From Thermoplasmata archaeon (lineage in GTDB: Archaea > Thermoplasmatota > E2 > UBA202 > JdFR-43): a stretch of 18,735 bases of DNA. The DNA lies in assembly GCA_021162305.1 (NCBI GenBank), contig JAGGYX010000152.1:1-18735 (forward strand), given 5' to 3'. The position numbers and the translations under genes are program-made. Under the pieces are notes generated by a model that was not told where the DNA came from, ran no database searches, and saw only the letters and a program-made list of their open reading frames with translations. Positions 1 to 8,426 of this stretch are shown here, in pieces; positions within the stretch are counted from its first letter, which is position 1; every line of letters starts with the position of its first letter.

Positions 1-1
1 A

Positions 2-115
2 AGAATATATGAAATGGTGAAGAAAAATGAGCACAAGAGAAGACTTGCAATAGTTCCAAAAATTGGATTTAAAACAGTTGGATTAGACTGGCGATTTCCA
101 TTGCAGATGAAATGA
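2..115 (+). CDS. C-terminal fragment of an unidentified protein
   Basis: An open frame enters from the left edge and stops at TGA (113-115), giving about 37 residues that end in TVGLDWRFPLQMK. The fragment is basic in its first half (KKNEHKRR) and then contains a hydrophobic stretch (LAIVPKIGF). I do not recognise the family. Being in frame from the edge with no internal stop is weak evidence in so short a piece, though the composition looks protein-like. An internal ATG at 14-16 could start a short peptide, but a larger gene cut by the window edge is more likely. Confidence 0.4.
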   Translation, partial: RIYEMVKKNEHKRRLAIVPKIGFKTVGLDWRFPLQMK

Positions 116-410
116 TTTTATGGTGAGTCATTGATTAAATCATATAGATTGAAGTAATGCACGGGATTATAATAGGCAGATATGCTATTTCTTGCAAATG
201 ATACAAGATATTAAACGAAGTGCGGAGGGACATTTGGTATGAGGTGTTAATTCATCCTCCAATTCAAGAATATCCTTGTTTTCCAAATTCTTTCTTAACT
301 GTAACCACAATTCAACTGCCCAAATGCGACATTTTCCTTTATCTCATAAAAAGCCCCGTAGATGCGACAGAACCCGAAAGCGAAAGCGGTGCCGGGAATT
401 TGGAAATAAA
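116..410. other. Gene-free stretch with one GC-rich segment
   Basis: I see no convincing protein gene here on either strand. Short open frames at 220-464 have no ribosome binding site, no recognisable sequence and poor composition. Most of the stretch is AT-rich. Bases 353-396 are the exception, with 29 of 44 positions G or C. I found no tRNA (no T-loop consensus) and no repeat array. Confidence 0.6.
348..396 (-). terminator. Possible intrinsic terminator or structured RNA
   Basis: Read on the minus strand, CCCG (396-393) can pair with CGGG (358-355), followed by GC and then five T (352-348). This lies 15 bases past the stop of the FG-GAP gene and resembles a hairpin plus U-tract. Read on the plus strand, the same segment folds with 355-358 on 393-396, 372-374 on 388-390, and an inner GC-GAAA-GC tetraloop hairpin at 380-387. 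The outer stem is only four base pairs, so either reading is tentative. Confidence 0.3.
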
Positions 411-1655
411 TCAGCCTACATATTTAAATACCCATTCTCTGTAATCTTCGTTATCACTATCTAACCATACATTGGCAGCATTTATTTCATTCTTGCCATC
501 GTTATCAAAATCACCTATGCATGTTACAGCAAGGCAGCCATGGGTAGCGTTTATTAAATACTCTTCTTCATAACTGCTGCCGTTCCATTGCAATATATGG
601 ATGTAATTTGTTCCCACAGCCACTTCTGGCATTGCATCATTATCAACATTTCCAACATCTATGGCTTCTATTGTAGAATCCTCGCCATTCCATATTTTGT
701 CATATATTTTTTCATAGCCGCTTCCATTATTCCATCTATATATGCATAAACGAGGATAATCGAATGTAACATGTATTTCTTTTATGCCATCATTATTGCT
801 ATCTTTTGCAACACACCCAAATATCTGATGCCTAGAAAATTCATCTATAAGAATATCATTGAATTTGTCTCCATTCCATTTCAATATTCTCAAGTTATCG
901 CCATCTCCAACAATAACTTCATTCTTGCCATCATTATCGGCATCGCCAATCCATGGAAAATATATGTCTCCATGTCCTTCCCATCTTCCTTTTTCAACGA
1001 ATTTGCTTCCATCCCATGAAAGCATCAATAGCGAAGGGGCATTCCTGTAGCCGCCAGTAACAATAACTTCATTCTCGCCATCATTATCAGCATCGCCAAT
1101 TATGCAATCTAAGGTTGTTCCTCTTGCATCTTTACCAGTTATTACATATCTTGCCATGAGTTTGTAATGCTTTCCATTCCATTTAAATGCAGAAAAATGC
1201 CCTCCCCAAGCAACACCAATCTCATTTTTTCCATCGTTGTCAACATCGCCGATGGCAAAACCTGTTGCTGAGCCAAATGGCTCCCGTATGCTAATCCATT
1301 TATCTTTTATTCTAAAATCAAAAGTATAGCCTGCTTCAAAGCATGGGTCAATTATTTTTGCCTGCTCATAATAGCCATTGCCATTCCATTTCATTACCCT
1401 AAGAAATGGATCTCGCCCCCCAACAAGCAGCTCGTTCATGCCGTCATTGTCAGCATCTCCCCATGGCTGCGGACCTTCATATCTGGCAGACCACCACCAT
1501 AGCTTTCCATAGCCCTTCTCCCATTGAATTTCAAAATGCCCCATAGAAGAAATTTTTTCGCTTTCATTGCTTTCTCTTCCCGTGCTAAATGTTTGAATAG
1601 ATGTGGAAGATGTCAGAGCTATTAAGACAGCCAAAATAACAATTATTTTTTTCAT
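411..1655 (-). CDS. Secreted seven-repeat FG-GAP/VCBS beta-propeller protein
   Basis: This 414-residue exported protein begins with a signal peptide (about residues 1-22, lysines then a long hydrophobic run). The rest is a chain of repeats of about 50 residues, each centred on an acidic calcium-binding-like motif of the form GDxDNDGxNE. The motifs start near residues 66, 136, 187, 237, 284, 335 and 381. Most repeats also carry a W-N/D-G strand such as ILKWNGDKF. Seven motifs fit a single seven-bladed FG-GAP/VCBS propeller, a fold used for calcium-dependent adhesion or ligand binding at the cell surface. The fifth (KDSNNDG) and sixth (GNVDNDAMPE) motifs are degenerate. There is no membrane anchor, so the protein is probably secreted. 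It lies downstream of rpoD but has its own TATA-like box. The ligand is unknown. Confidence 0.85.
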   Translation of the reverse strand: MKKIIVILAVLIALTSSTSIQTFSTGRESNESEKISSMGHFEIQWEKGYGKLWWWSARYEGPQPWGDADNDGMNELLVGGRDPFLRVMKWNGNGYYEQAKIIDPCFEAGYTFDFRIKDKWISIREPFGSATGFAIGDVDNDGKNEIGVAWGGHFSAFKWNGKHYKLMARYVITGKDARGTTLDCIIGDADNDGENEVIVTGGYRNAPSLLMLSWDGSKFVEKGRWEGHGDIYFPWIGDADNDGKNEVIVGDGDNLRILKWNGDKFNDILIDEFSRHQIFGCVAKDSNNDGIKEIHVTFDYPRLCIYRWNNGSGYEKIYDKIWNGEDSTIEAIDVGNVDNDAMPEVAVGTNYIHILQWNGSSYEEEYLINATHGCLAVTCIGDFDNDGKNEINAANVWLDSDNEDYREWVFKYVG

Positions 1656-1671
1656 AGTGGTTAATGCAAAA

Positions 1672-1685
1672 GAAATATTTAAAAT
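1672..1685 (-). promoter_or_regulatory. TATA-like box for the FG-GAP gene
   Basis: The minus strand reads TTTTAAATATTTC, centred about 24 bases before the ATG at 1655. That spacing places transcription start at or next to the start codon. No GGAGG motif precedes the ATG. The box lies between the rpoD stop and this gene, which suggests separate transcription from the ribosomal operon. Confidence 0.5.
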
Positions 1686-1690
1686 TTAAT

Positions 1691-2449
1691 TCATAGGCTC
1701 AATGCCTTTTCAAGCTCTTCATATTTTTTGTGGAGTATTTCTATGGCTTCTTTTAAAACTTCTTTTGCTGTCAGAGAACCATCTGTTTCATACTGCATTA
1801 TTATTTTATTCTCATTGCCTTTCACAACAATAGCATTTTTTGTGCAAACTTCTTGACATGCATTACACAAAGAACAATCTTCAATGTTGCTAACAACAAG
1901 TTTATTCCTTTTTATAGAAAGAATATTCTTTGGACATTGCCTTATGCATTCCTGGCACAAATCGCATTTTTCCATATTAATTTCTATTTCTGGATAATAT
2001 TTGTAACCTATGCCAACAACGCTCTGCCATTTTGCATGTTCCTTGCCAGTCCCAAGAACAGCCTCAGCTTCCAGAATGAGACGCTGATTTTTTAGAAGCC
2101 TTACGATAGGGATATTCTTATCCTTAACATTCCATATCGGGTCTTCTGCCTTCAGGTCTCCAGAATAAACAGTGCATTCTCCTTCCTTGCTCAATGTATA
2201 ATGAATTTTGCAGTCATCGCATCCTTTCAAAAGGTCTAAATGTGTGGGCAATGGAATCAATCCAAGGCGATGAGCAATTATTTCATCAAAAAGAGCAGAG
2301 GTATTATCATATATGGTCACATTATCTATTGCAAGCTTTGGAACATCTGAAATCATGGTTCGACGTATAGCATTAACAAAATATGGTTTAACATCTTCAA
2401 ACAAAATTCTGGCATAATCTTCTTTCAGTTCAAGGAATTTAAACTTCAT
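1691..2449 (-). CDS. rpoD: DNA-directed RNA polymerase subunit D (Rpo3) with two 4Fe-4S motifs
   Basis: RpoD is the archaeal counterpart of bacterial alpha and eukaryotic Rpb3. It forms the assembly platform of RNA polymerase with subunit L. The conserved N-terminal part includes [18 protein letters not shown] and [12 protein letters not shown] ferredoxin-like insert (about residues 160-205) carries two complete CxxCxxCxxxC motifs, at C162/165/168/172 and C192/195/198/202. Archaeal RpoD proteins are known to carry zero, one or two such clusters, and this one looks intact for two. I start at the ATG 2447-2449, giving 252 residues beginning MKFKFLEL. It overlaps the rps11 stop (ATGA) and follows a GGAAGGAG ribosome binding site. 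A start at 2485 would add 12 basic residues encoded within rps11 and is unlikely. It is the last gene of the operon here. Confidence 0.96.
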   Translation of the reverse strand: MKFKFLELKEDYARILFEDVKPYFVNAIRRTMISDVPKLAIDNVTIYDNTSALFDEIIAHRLGLIPLPTHLDLLKGCDDCKIHYTLSKEGECTVYSGDLKAEDPIWNVKDKNIPIVRLLKNQRLILEAEAVLGTGKEHAKWQSVVGIGYKYYPEIEINMEKCDLCQECIRQCPKNILSIKRNKLVVSNIEDCSLCNACQEVCTKNAIVVKGNENKIIMQYETDGSLTAKEVLKEAIEILHKKYEELEKALSL

Positions 2450-2829
2450 ACTCTCCTTCCGCGCCTTCCGCCTTTTTCCCTGCATCCGTCATGGGGCAAT
2501 GGCGTTACATCTTCGATTCTTCCAATTTTAAGCCCAGCTCTTGCTAAAGCTCTGATGGCAGCCTGTGCGCCTGGTCCGGGACTTTTGCTCCTTCCTCTTC
2601 CTATGCCCCTCACCTTTATATGAATGGAATCTATACCCTTTTCCTTTAACTCTTCTGCCACTCTCTGAGCGGAGATCATAGCTGCATAAGGAGATGGCTC
2701 ATCTTTATCTGCTTTTACAACCATTCCACCAGAGCATTTTGCGAGGGTTTCTGCTCCAGTTATATCTGTTACAGTAATTATTGTATTGTTATGAGAAGCA
2801 AATATATGTGCTATCGCCCACTTTCCCAT
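2446..2829 (-). CDS. rps11: 30S ribosomal protein S11 (uS11)
   Basis: This 127-residue small-subunit protein belongs to the platform of the 30S subunit, where it contacts 16S rRNA near the E site. Diagnostic segments are [15 protein letters not shown] near the N-terminus and the C-terminal [19 protein letters not shown] and [13 protein letters not shown]. The length is normal for an archaeal S11. The ATG lies one base after the rps4 stop, with a GGAGGGAG ribosome binding site inside the end of rps4. Its stop overlaps the rpoD start by four bases. The tight packing indicates translational coupling. Confidence 0.97.
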   Translation of the reverse strand: MGKWAIAHIFASHNNTIITVTDITGAETLAKCSGGMVVKADKDEPSPYAAMISAQRVAEELKEKGIDSIHIKVRGIGRGRSKSPGPGAQAAIRALARAGLKIGRIEDVTPLPHDGCREKGGRRGRRV

Positions 2830-2830
2830 T

Positions 2831-3379
2831 TTATTCTCCCTCCTTTATAATCTCAACTTTTTCCGCCTTTGGACGCATTGGATGCAACTCATCCTGCAAA
2901 GGCGAGTATGGCGAATATGTTATAAAATCTTCTTCCTCCCTCTTAACCATATATGAGGGAATATTAACAATCCTGCCATTTATGGCAATATGCTTATGAA
3001 CAATAAACTGGCGAGCCTGTTTCATTGTGGAGGCAAGCCCCTTGAGATACACAATTGTTTGAAGGCGGCGGGAAAGAATATTTTCTATATTTAATGATAG
3101 AACATCATCAAGCGTCGCCTCCTGAGGAAGCAGCCCGAGGCGGAAAAGGCGTTTTAATAAAAGCTCTTTCTCTCTCTCACTCTGTTTCTGTCCCTCTGTA
3201 GCTCTGAGATTTCGAGCCTGTTCCCTTATCCTCCTTAAAAATGTTTCTGCCCTCCATATTTCTCTTTTGTTTTTCAAGCCATATTTCTGGATTAATTCTG
3301 CTTCTCTCTCTATTCTGACTTTTTCCCATGGATGAGAAGGCGTTTCATATTTTTTTCTGGCAAATTTGGGGTCGCCCAT
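2831..3379 (-). CDS. rps4: 30S ribosomal protein S4 (uS4)
   Basis: This 182-residue protein binds the 5' domain of 16S rRNA early in 30S assembly. The N-terminus ([18 protein letters not shown]) is typical of archaeal S4. The S4 RNA-binding motif spans about residues 103-150 ([35 protein letters not shown]). The gene sits between rps13 and rps11, separated from each by a single base. The ATG is preceded by GAGGAGGAAAG, a strong ribosome binding site inside the 3' end of rps13. Confidence 0.97.
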   Translation of the reverse strand: MGDPKFARKKYETPSHPWEKVRIEREAELIQKYGLKNKREIWRAETFLRRIREQARNLRATEGQKQSEREKELLLKRLFRLGLLPQEATLDDVLSLNIENILSRRLQTIVYLKGLASTMKQARQFIVHKHIAINGRIVNIPSYMVKREEEDFITYSPYSPLQDELHPMRPKAEKVEIIKEGE

Positions 3380-3380
3380 T

Positions 3381-3848
3381 TTACTTTCCTCCTCTCAGCT
3401 TTTTCCTTATTACACCAACAGTCAAGCCACTTCTTTTATTGCTCCTTGTTCTCTGTCCCCTTACTGGCAATCCACGCTCGTGTCTTATGCCACGATAAGA
3501 CCTTATTTTTTTAAGCAAATTGATATCTTCGCGTTTTGTTAAATCTATCTCACTACCAATTAAATGCTTGTCTTCGCCTGTAAACAAATCTTTCTTCCTA
3601 TTACGCAACCAAGGAGGAAGCCATTCATTAATGCTTGCAATGGCATTGCTCAATTTTTCTATATCCTCATCGCTTAACTTCCCTATTCTTTCTCTTCCAT
3701 TCACGCCAGTATGATTTACTATGGCATTGGCTACCATATACCCAATGCCCTTTATCTGCATCAACGCATATTTAGTTGGTTTATTACCATCTATATCCGT
3801 CGCTGCAATACGCACTATATATTTGAATTCTTCATTTTCTTCTGTCAT
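3381..3848 (-). CDS. rps13: 30S ribosomal protein S13 (uS13)
   Basis: This 155-residue protein sits in the head of the 30S subunit and contacts the large subunit and P-site tRNA. It has the family's helix-hairpin-helix ([13 protein letters not shown], near residue 32) and the basic C-terminal signature [18 protein letters not shown]. It is the first gene of the rps13-rps4-rps11-rpoD operon. It has no ribosome binding site, but a TATA-like box lies about 28 bases upstream, so the mRNA probably begins at or within a few bases of the ATG. Confidence 0.97.
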   Translation of the reverse strand: MTEENEEFKYIVRIAATDIDGNKPTKYALMQIKGIGYMVANAIVNHTGVNGRERIGKLSDEDIEKLSNAIASINEWLPPWLRNRKKDLFTGEDKHLIGSEIDLTKREDINLLKKIRSYRGIRHERGLPVRGQRTRSNKRSGLTVGVIRKKLRGGK

Positions 3849-3870
3849 AGGCTGGATAAAATAGAGTTAT

Positions 3871-3881
3871 GATATTTAAAC
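3871..3881 (-). promoter_or_regulatory. TATA-like box for the rps13-rpoD operon
   Basis: The minus strand reads GTTTAAATATC, centred about 28 bases before the rps13 ATG at 3848. It occupies the 43-base gap after the stop of the upstream membrane-protein gene. The ribosomal operon can therefore be transcribed independently of that gene. Confidence 0.6.
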
Positions 3882-3891
3882 ATTACTGGAA

Positions 3892-6498
3892 TCAATTTTT
3901 ATCTTTAAAATCATTGGTCCGAGTAATTGCACAATCTTTTATAATTATTTCTTTTGTAACCTCGCTTTTTAATCCTTTCTCATTCCACACAGTCAGGGTA
4001 ACGTTGTATGTTCCTGCTTTTTTATAGACATGAACTGCATGATGTATCCACTTGCAACCATGTATTGTTCCATTATGATTTCCAATGGAATCATAGGCGA
4101 TGCTCCCATATCCTTCATTGAATTTCCACCATGCTATCAATCCATTCATTGTAACATTGCCAATATAATTTTGTTTTACTTCATCAATTTTCAGGTATCT
4201 ATCATATATTCTCACTTCCCTGATATATCCATCAAAACTACCTCCTATTCTCAATCTTTTTTTAACTGAAGGCAATATATTGCCTCCAGCAGATGACTTA
4301 ACCGATTTTCCATCCCAGTATAAATGAAAATTGCCATTGTTATAAGAAGCAAGAAAATGATGCCATGTGTTTTTCTCATATTTTATGGTTGAATAAGCTG
4401 CACGCCATTTCGTTACCTTAACAACAAAATAAATTCTTCCATTTTTGTATTTAAAACATGAAACATATCCGTCTTTATCCCCCCAGAAAAACCATCTGTG
4501 CGTAATACCATCATCGTATGAAAAAGAGGGATTTAACCACATTTCTATTGCAAAGCTTTTATTCATTTTTATTTCTGTTTCAACATAATCATTTTCTCCA
4601 AATTCAAGAGCATATGTTTCTCCTGTGCTTGTATTTCCATCTCCAAAATTCCATAATATTTTTGTAATTGGAGAATATGGTGACGAGGAATTGCTTATAA
4701 AATCTATTTTTTGATTTTTGCATGGGGTCGTTGAATTCATGTAAAAATCTGCTGTAGGTGGCACTCCATAGAATAGATATGTCATATCATGTATTTTTTC
4801 TGCATAAGGATTTTCGCAAAAACCATATATCACACCTATTCCATTTTTTTCCAAGAATTCAGAATCTTTGCATCTCTTCTCCATGAATTCTGACATCTTG
4901 TCCACCATATTTCTTCCATAAATTGGCCAGCCCGAAGAAGCTATGGTATAGATGCCTGTAACAGCGGAGAATATGCTTGCTTTCTGTGGATAAATTGCGG
5001 CTTTATCAAATGAATAATTTTCTTCTTTATATTTATCAATATTTTCTCTTATCCATTCAAAATTTTCAAAATCTCTTTCTCCTATCATCCTGTAAAAAGA
5101 AATATCTTTATGAACAGGTATGGCATATAGGGAAACCAAAACCAAAATAGCAGTTACAATTCCTGCTTTAAACAATTTTTCTGCATCTCGATATGGAATT
5201 TTTCTAATAAATTTTTCTAATAAATTTTTAAGATGTTCACCAATGGCAACAATTCCATATCCAGCAAGCAAAGTTACCATTAAATATGCAAATAGAAGGA
5301 AACGGTCACTCAATATCTGGATGCCATATTTATATTTTTGATATACAAAGAATATTGAAAAGAATAAAAAGAAAGATAACAAAATGCTTCTTTCCATCTT
5401 TTTTCCTTTTAAAACAGAGAGGAAGGCAGAAAATAAGAATAGAGCCCATACTATTTTTGTCAATTCATCAAATGAGAATCTTATTAATGGAAGCGATTGC
5501 TTGGATTCCTCAAACATGGCATCCAGACCAAGTTGCAGATAGGACATAAAAGGAGGAAATAGTAAATACAGCAACAGAAATGGAAAAAGACACATTCCTA
5601 TTAAAACCAGACCTTCTCTAAATTTCTTCTCGGTTATCTCTAAAATTCCATAAACTATTGCCACTATGGCGATGGCGCCCGCCGTCGGCAGGTGCATGAA
5701 AATTGAAAAAATGAAAAGGATTGGGAAGAAAGCATATTTTATCTTTGGCTCTGTATTCAAAAGCCATATTGAAAAAGCTGTTAAAAGAAGTCCTGTCGAG
5801 ACAGGAACAAGAAAGGATGGGCCAAGGTAACGAATTGTTGTTGGAATAAATGAAATGAGGAAGGCTGAAGCGAGCCCAAACTTTATGTTGCTTTTTTCTC
5901 CTATGCAGAATGCAGCAATTGCAACAAATACTGAAATTATGGAAGGCATTAAAACGAATATGCTTCTCAGGTCGGCGCCAGAAAGCCATTTAAATGATGA
6001 AAGAAAAACATGAAAGCCAAGCTCAACATCAAAAACTTTTCCATTTCCTGTAAATGGGTTTATGAAGGAAGTTCTGCCATTTTCCATGAAAGCCCGAGTT
6101 AAACCCCAGTGAACCCATTCATCTGCATGAAATGGAAGATAATAATTGTATTTTAAATGGGGAAAGAAAGTCATATAAAAAACAAATATAAGTATTGGAA
6201 CCAAAATCATGAGTTTCATGATGAGATTTTTTGATATTTTGAATTCAAATTTTACTCTCCTAAATAAAAATATTAAAACTATAATGAGATATATGAAATA
6301 CATGGCATAGAAGAAAAGAGAGCTAACTCTCATGAAAGATGCAAAAAGAAGTAAAAGAGCTGAGAAAATAAATATTCCAGATACAAAGCCAAATAAAACT
6401 CTTTCTACAAAATTTATTTTTTTGAAAATCAAAAGGCTTAGAAGATAACCGGGCAAAATGAATAAAAATAGACCCAATAGGATTCTTATTTCAAGCAT
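3892..6498 (-). CDS. GT-C-like membrane protein with LamG domain inserted in a PKD domain
   Basis: This 868-residue protein has two parts. Residues 1 to about 465 form a polytopic membrane region of roughly ten or more helices. A motif after the early helices, HADEWVHW (124-131), resembles the acidic catalytic loop of GT-C membrane glycosyltransferases. That suggests transfer of sugars from a lipid-linked donor, but this is inference. Residues about 466-868 should lie outside the cell. Within them a PKD domain starts near 581, reaches WNFGDGNTSTGE (616-627), and is interrupted by a LamG/concanavalin-like domain (628-817: [36 protein letters not shown]). It then resumes with HAVHVYKKAGTYNVTLTVW (820-838). 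The ATG overlaps the stop of the upstream DUF1616 gene by one base (TAATG), so the two form an operon. Likely role: glycosylation or glycan binding at the cell surface. Confidence 0.7.
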   Translation of the reverse strand: MLEIRILLGLFLFILPGYLLSLLIFKKINFVERVLFGFVSGIFIFSALLLLFASFMRVSSLFFYAMYFIYLIIVLIFLFRRVKFEFKISKNLIMKLMILVPILIFVFYMTFFPHLKYNYYLPFHADEWVHWGLTRAFMENGRTSFINPFTGNGKVFDVELGFHVFLSSFKWLSGADLRSIFVLMPSIISVFVAIAAFCIGEKSNIKFGLASAFLISFIPTTIRYLGPSFLVPVSTGLLLTAFSIWLLNTEPKIKYAFFPILFIFSIFMHLPTAGAIAIVAIVYGILEITEKKFREGLVLIGMCLFPFLLLYLLFPPFMSYLQLGLDAMFEESKQSLPLIRFSFDELTKIVWALFLFSAFLSVLKGKKMERSILLSFFLFFSIFFVYQKYKYGIQILSDRFLLFAYLMVTLLAGYGIVAIGEHLKNLLEKFIRKIPYRDAEKLFKAGIVTAILVLVSLYAIPVHKDISFYRMIGERDFENFEWIRENIDKYKEENYSFDKAAIYPQKASIFSAVTGIYTIASSGWPIYGRNMVDKMSEFMEKRCKDSEFLEKNGIGVIYGFCENPYAEKIHDMTYLFYGVPPTADFYMNSTTPCKNQKIDFISNSSSPYSPITKILWNFGDGNTSTGETYALEFGENDYVETEIKMNKSFAIEMWLNPSFSYDDGITHRWFFWGDKDGYVSCFKYKNGRIYFVVKVTKWRAAYSTIKYEKNTWHHFLASYNNGNFHLYWDGKSVKSSAGGNILPSVKKRLRIGGSFDGYIREVRIYDRYLKIDEVKQNYIGNVTMNGLIAWWKFNEGYGSIAYDSIGNHNGTIHGCKWIHHAVHVYKKAGTYNVTLTVWNEKGLKSEVTKEIIIKDCAITRTNDFKDKN
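4052..4182 (-). repeat. 131-base repeat, copy 1 (3' part of LamG in the GT-C-like gene)
   Basis: This block matches 6766-6896 at 128 of 131 positions. The differences are ATA/ATG (Ile/Met), ATC/ATT (silent) and CAT/TAT (His/Tyr). It encodes the end of the LamG module, from [10 protein letters not shown] through GNHNGTIHGC. Identity stops abruptly on both sides, and the C-terminal edge coincides with the return to PKD sequence. Confidence 0.93.
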
Positions 6499-8408
6499 TA
6501 TCTCACCTTAATCCATAAATGACACTCCCTATATGCATTTTCAATCCTTTCCACATCCATATATTCATGCCATTTTTCAAAATTCTGTGTTCTTCCTTTA
6601 AATAATAGAAAGGCGAGCTTGAATAGTCCTCTCCTGTCTATCTGGAAGGAATAATTGTATTCCCATTGCGGCTTCCATTCTTTCTCAATATTTACTTTTG
6701 TAGAATTGAGTCTAACTTCTATTTTATCCAAAAACCACATACGAGTTATATCTCCATAGTTCCAATTGCAACCATATATTGTTCCATTATGATTTCCAAT
6801 GGAATCATAGGCAATGCTCCCATATCCTTCATTGAATTTCCACCATGCCATCAATCCATTCATTGTAACATTGCCAATATAATTTTGTTTTACTTCTTGC
6901 TGTGATAAGACCCTATTATATATGCGAACATCTTTTATATATCCGAAAAAGAAACGGTATGCATTGCCTATGATGAATTTACTCTCATTTTTGCACATCT
7001 CTCCTTCCACCTTAATTGAATCTTTTAACTCTCCATCCACATAACATTTCTTTGTTTTATTATCAAATGTTATCGCTACATAATGAAATTCTCCATCTTT
7101 TGGAATAGAAGAATTAAACCATGTGTAAGACTGGCTTCCATTTTCCATTTTTGTTAAGTATCCAATCTGCAAACCATTTTTCAAGCCATTAAAAGCCATT
7201 AATGTTTCATTGGGCCAGCTTTTTCCAATTCCCCCTCTTCTTGCCAAAATGCTTATTTTGTCTACATAAAAATCAAGGTTTCCATACCAGTATAGCCTGA
7301 TTTTATATGATTTTGAGCCATCAAAAAACCATGTTGGGCTCTCTTTCCATTGATATGTGTTTGCTTCCCTGTATTCATTTGCTTTCATTTCATATTTCCA
7401 CTTCAATTTTTTTTCTTCATATATCTCTGCTCTCCATAGAGTTTGGTTGGAAACATTGTTGCTCACTTTGCTATACACTGTAACTGAAAAAGGACCGTTG
7501 AATCCCTTTGGAACTTTTATATTATTGCAGAGATAACCTGCTTTATCTCTTCCTTTGATTGCTCTTATAACAATTTTACCACTATCATTGTATATGTCTC
7601 CCGTCTCTTTATAATTTTCAGCCTCATATGTTTTGCCATATACAGTATCATCTTTCGAAGGCTTTACCCATGCTTCTATTGTTTTTAGGGGAGCAGAAAC
7701 ATTTGCTTTTACAAAATCATTGATTCCATCAAATTGAAGACATGCATCATATTTTATCAACCATGTTTCAACAGTATAATTAATGGGCTTTCCTTCATGA
7801 TTTGCTATGCCTATTATTACCTTTGCCGTCTCGTTGGTAGATATATTTGTTGGATAACCTTCTGCCTTTCCACCTGGTCCAAGAATATAAAATTCTGTGA
7901 ATTTCTCACCCTCATGCGGTGTTGCTATTATATAAATGAGCAAGAATATGGAGATGGCTATGGCAAAAAGAAGAGAGATGGTAAGAACTCTATCAACTTT
8001 GTCTCTGGGCAACTCCATTTCGAAAGAAATGCAAAATCTTTTTTCTGGCTCAATTTTATACCATCTGATGGTAGCTATAGAGGCTAAAACAAAAACAAGC
8101 AGGGAAAGAGATGTGGCTATGCTTGCAAGGCGGATGCCCCAGGGCGTGTAGTTTAAAATCAGTCCAACTAAAGGAACAATTGCTATGGAAAGACCAAAGC
8201 TTAGAGCAACTCTTTCTATTATATCTATTTCATCCTTAGTGGGAAAAAGAATAAGAATAAGTATGTAGCCCGGAATGAATATTACAAATGGTAATCCAAA
8301 AATTACTCTTATCGCTCCTTTTACATCAAATGCAATAAGGACTAAGAGAATTACTGTCCATGCAATCGATGTTATGACATCGATGGGCTTCCTGAAATAT
8401 ATACGCAT
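6498..8408 (-). CDS. DUF1616 membrane protein with nested LamG and CBM-like inserts
   Basis: This 636-residue membrane protein has four N-terminal helices in the first 120 residues and a fifth at about 141-162. Segments such as [43 protein letters not shown] and [15 protein letters not shown] are typical of DUF1616, an archaeal family of unknown function. The extracellular DUF1616 part runs to YTVETWLIK (211-219), is interrupted, and resumes at [15 protein letters not shown] (555-569) and [15 protein letters not shown]. The interruption (222-550) is a LamG-like domain ([38 protein letters not shown]). The LamG domain is itself split at 259-391 by a module beginning [10 protein letters not shown] that resembles carbohydrate-binding modules. 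It is the first gene of a two-gene operon with the GT-C-like gene. A TATA-like box 26 bases upstream suggests a leaderless mRNA. The domain names are family-level judgements made by eye. Confidence 0.75.
   Translation of the reverse strand: MRIYFRKPIDVITSIAWTVILLVLIAFDVKGAIRVIFGLPFVIFIPGYILILILFPTKDEIDIIERVALSFGLSIAIVPLVGLILNYTPWGIRLASIATSLSLLVFVLASIATIRWYKIEPEKRFCISFEMELPRDKVDRVLTISLLFAIAISIFLLIYIIATPHEGEKFTEFYILGPGGKAEGYPTNISTNETAKVIIGIANHEGKPINYTVETWLIKYDACLQFDGINDFVKANVSAPLKTIEAWVKPSKDDTVYGKTYEAENYKETGDIYNDSGKIVIRAIKGRDKAGYLCNNIKVPKGFNGPFSVTVYSKVSNNVSNQTLWRAEIYEEKKLKWKYEMKANEYREANTYQWKESPTWFFDGSKSYKIRLYWYGNLDFYVDKISILARRGGIGKSWPNETLMAFNGLKNGLQIGYLTKMENGSQSYTWFNSSIPKDGEFHYVAITFDNKTKKCYVDGELKDSIKVEGEMCKNESKFIIGNAYRFFFGYIKDVRIYNRVLSQQEVKQNYIGNVTMNGLMAWWKFNEGYGSIAYDSIGNHNGTIYGCNWNYGDITRMWFLDKIEVRLNSTKVNIEKEWKPQWEYNYSFQIDRRGLFKLAFLLFKGRTQNFEKWHEYMDVERIENAYRECHLWIKVR
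6766..6896 (-). repeat. 131-base repeat, copy 2 (3' part of LamG in the DUF1616 gene)
   Basis: This is the partner of 4052-4182, with 3 mismatches in 131 bases. The flanking LamG sequence is only distantly similar at the DNA level. The block ends where the encoded protein leaves the LamG module and returns to the DUF1616 domain. Confidence 0.93.
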
Positions 8409-8426
8409 TAGCTATGTAAATCCATT

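Noticed and set aside
353..400. End of RNase P RNA (GACAGAACCCG matches a conserved 3' motif)
   Set aside because: No other RNase P conserved regions or paired partner segments occur in the preceding AT-rich sequence, so the match is probably chance.
116..410. tRNA gene or short protein genes at 220-464
   Set aside because: No T-loop consensus or acceptor pairing was found. The short frames lack start signals and recognisable sequence.
2450..2485. Twelve extra N-terminal residues on RpoD
   Set aside because: They lie inside rps11 coding sequence. The ATG at 2447-2449 has a ribosome binding site, an ATGA overlap and a typical RpoD N-terminus.
5618..5989. Open frame of 123 codons inside the GT-C-like gene
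   Set aside because: It is on the same strand in another frame, overlaps a strongly supported membrane protein, and has no start signal.
7734..8151. Plus-strand open frames opposite the DUF1616 gene
   Set aside because: They are antisense to well-supported coding sequence and have no recognisable family features.
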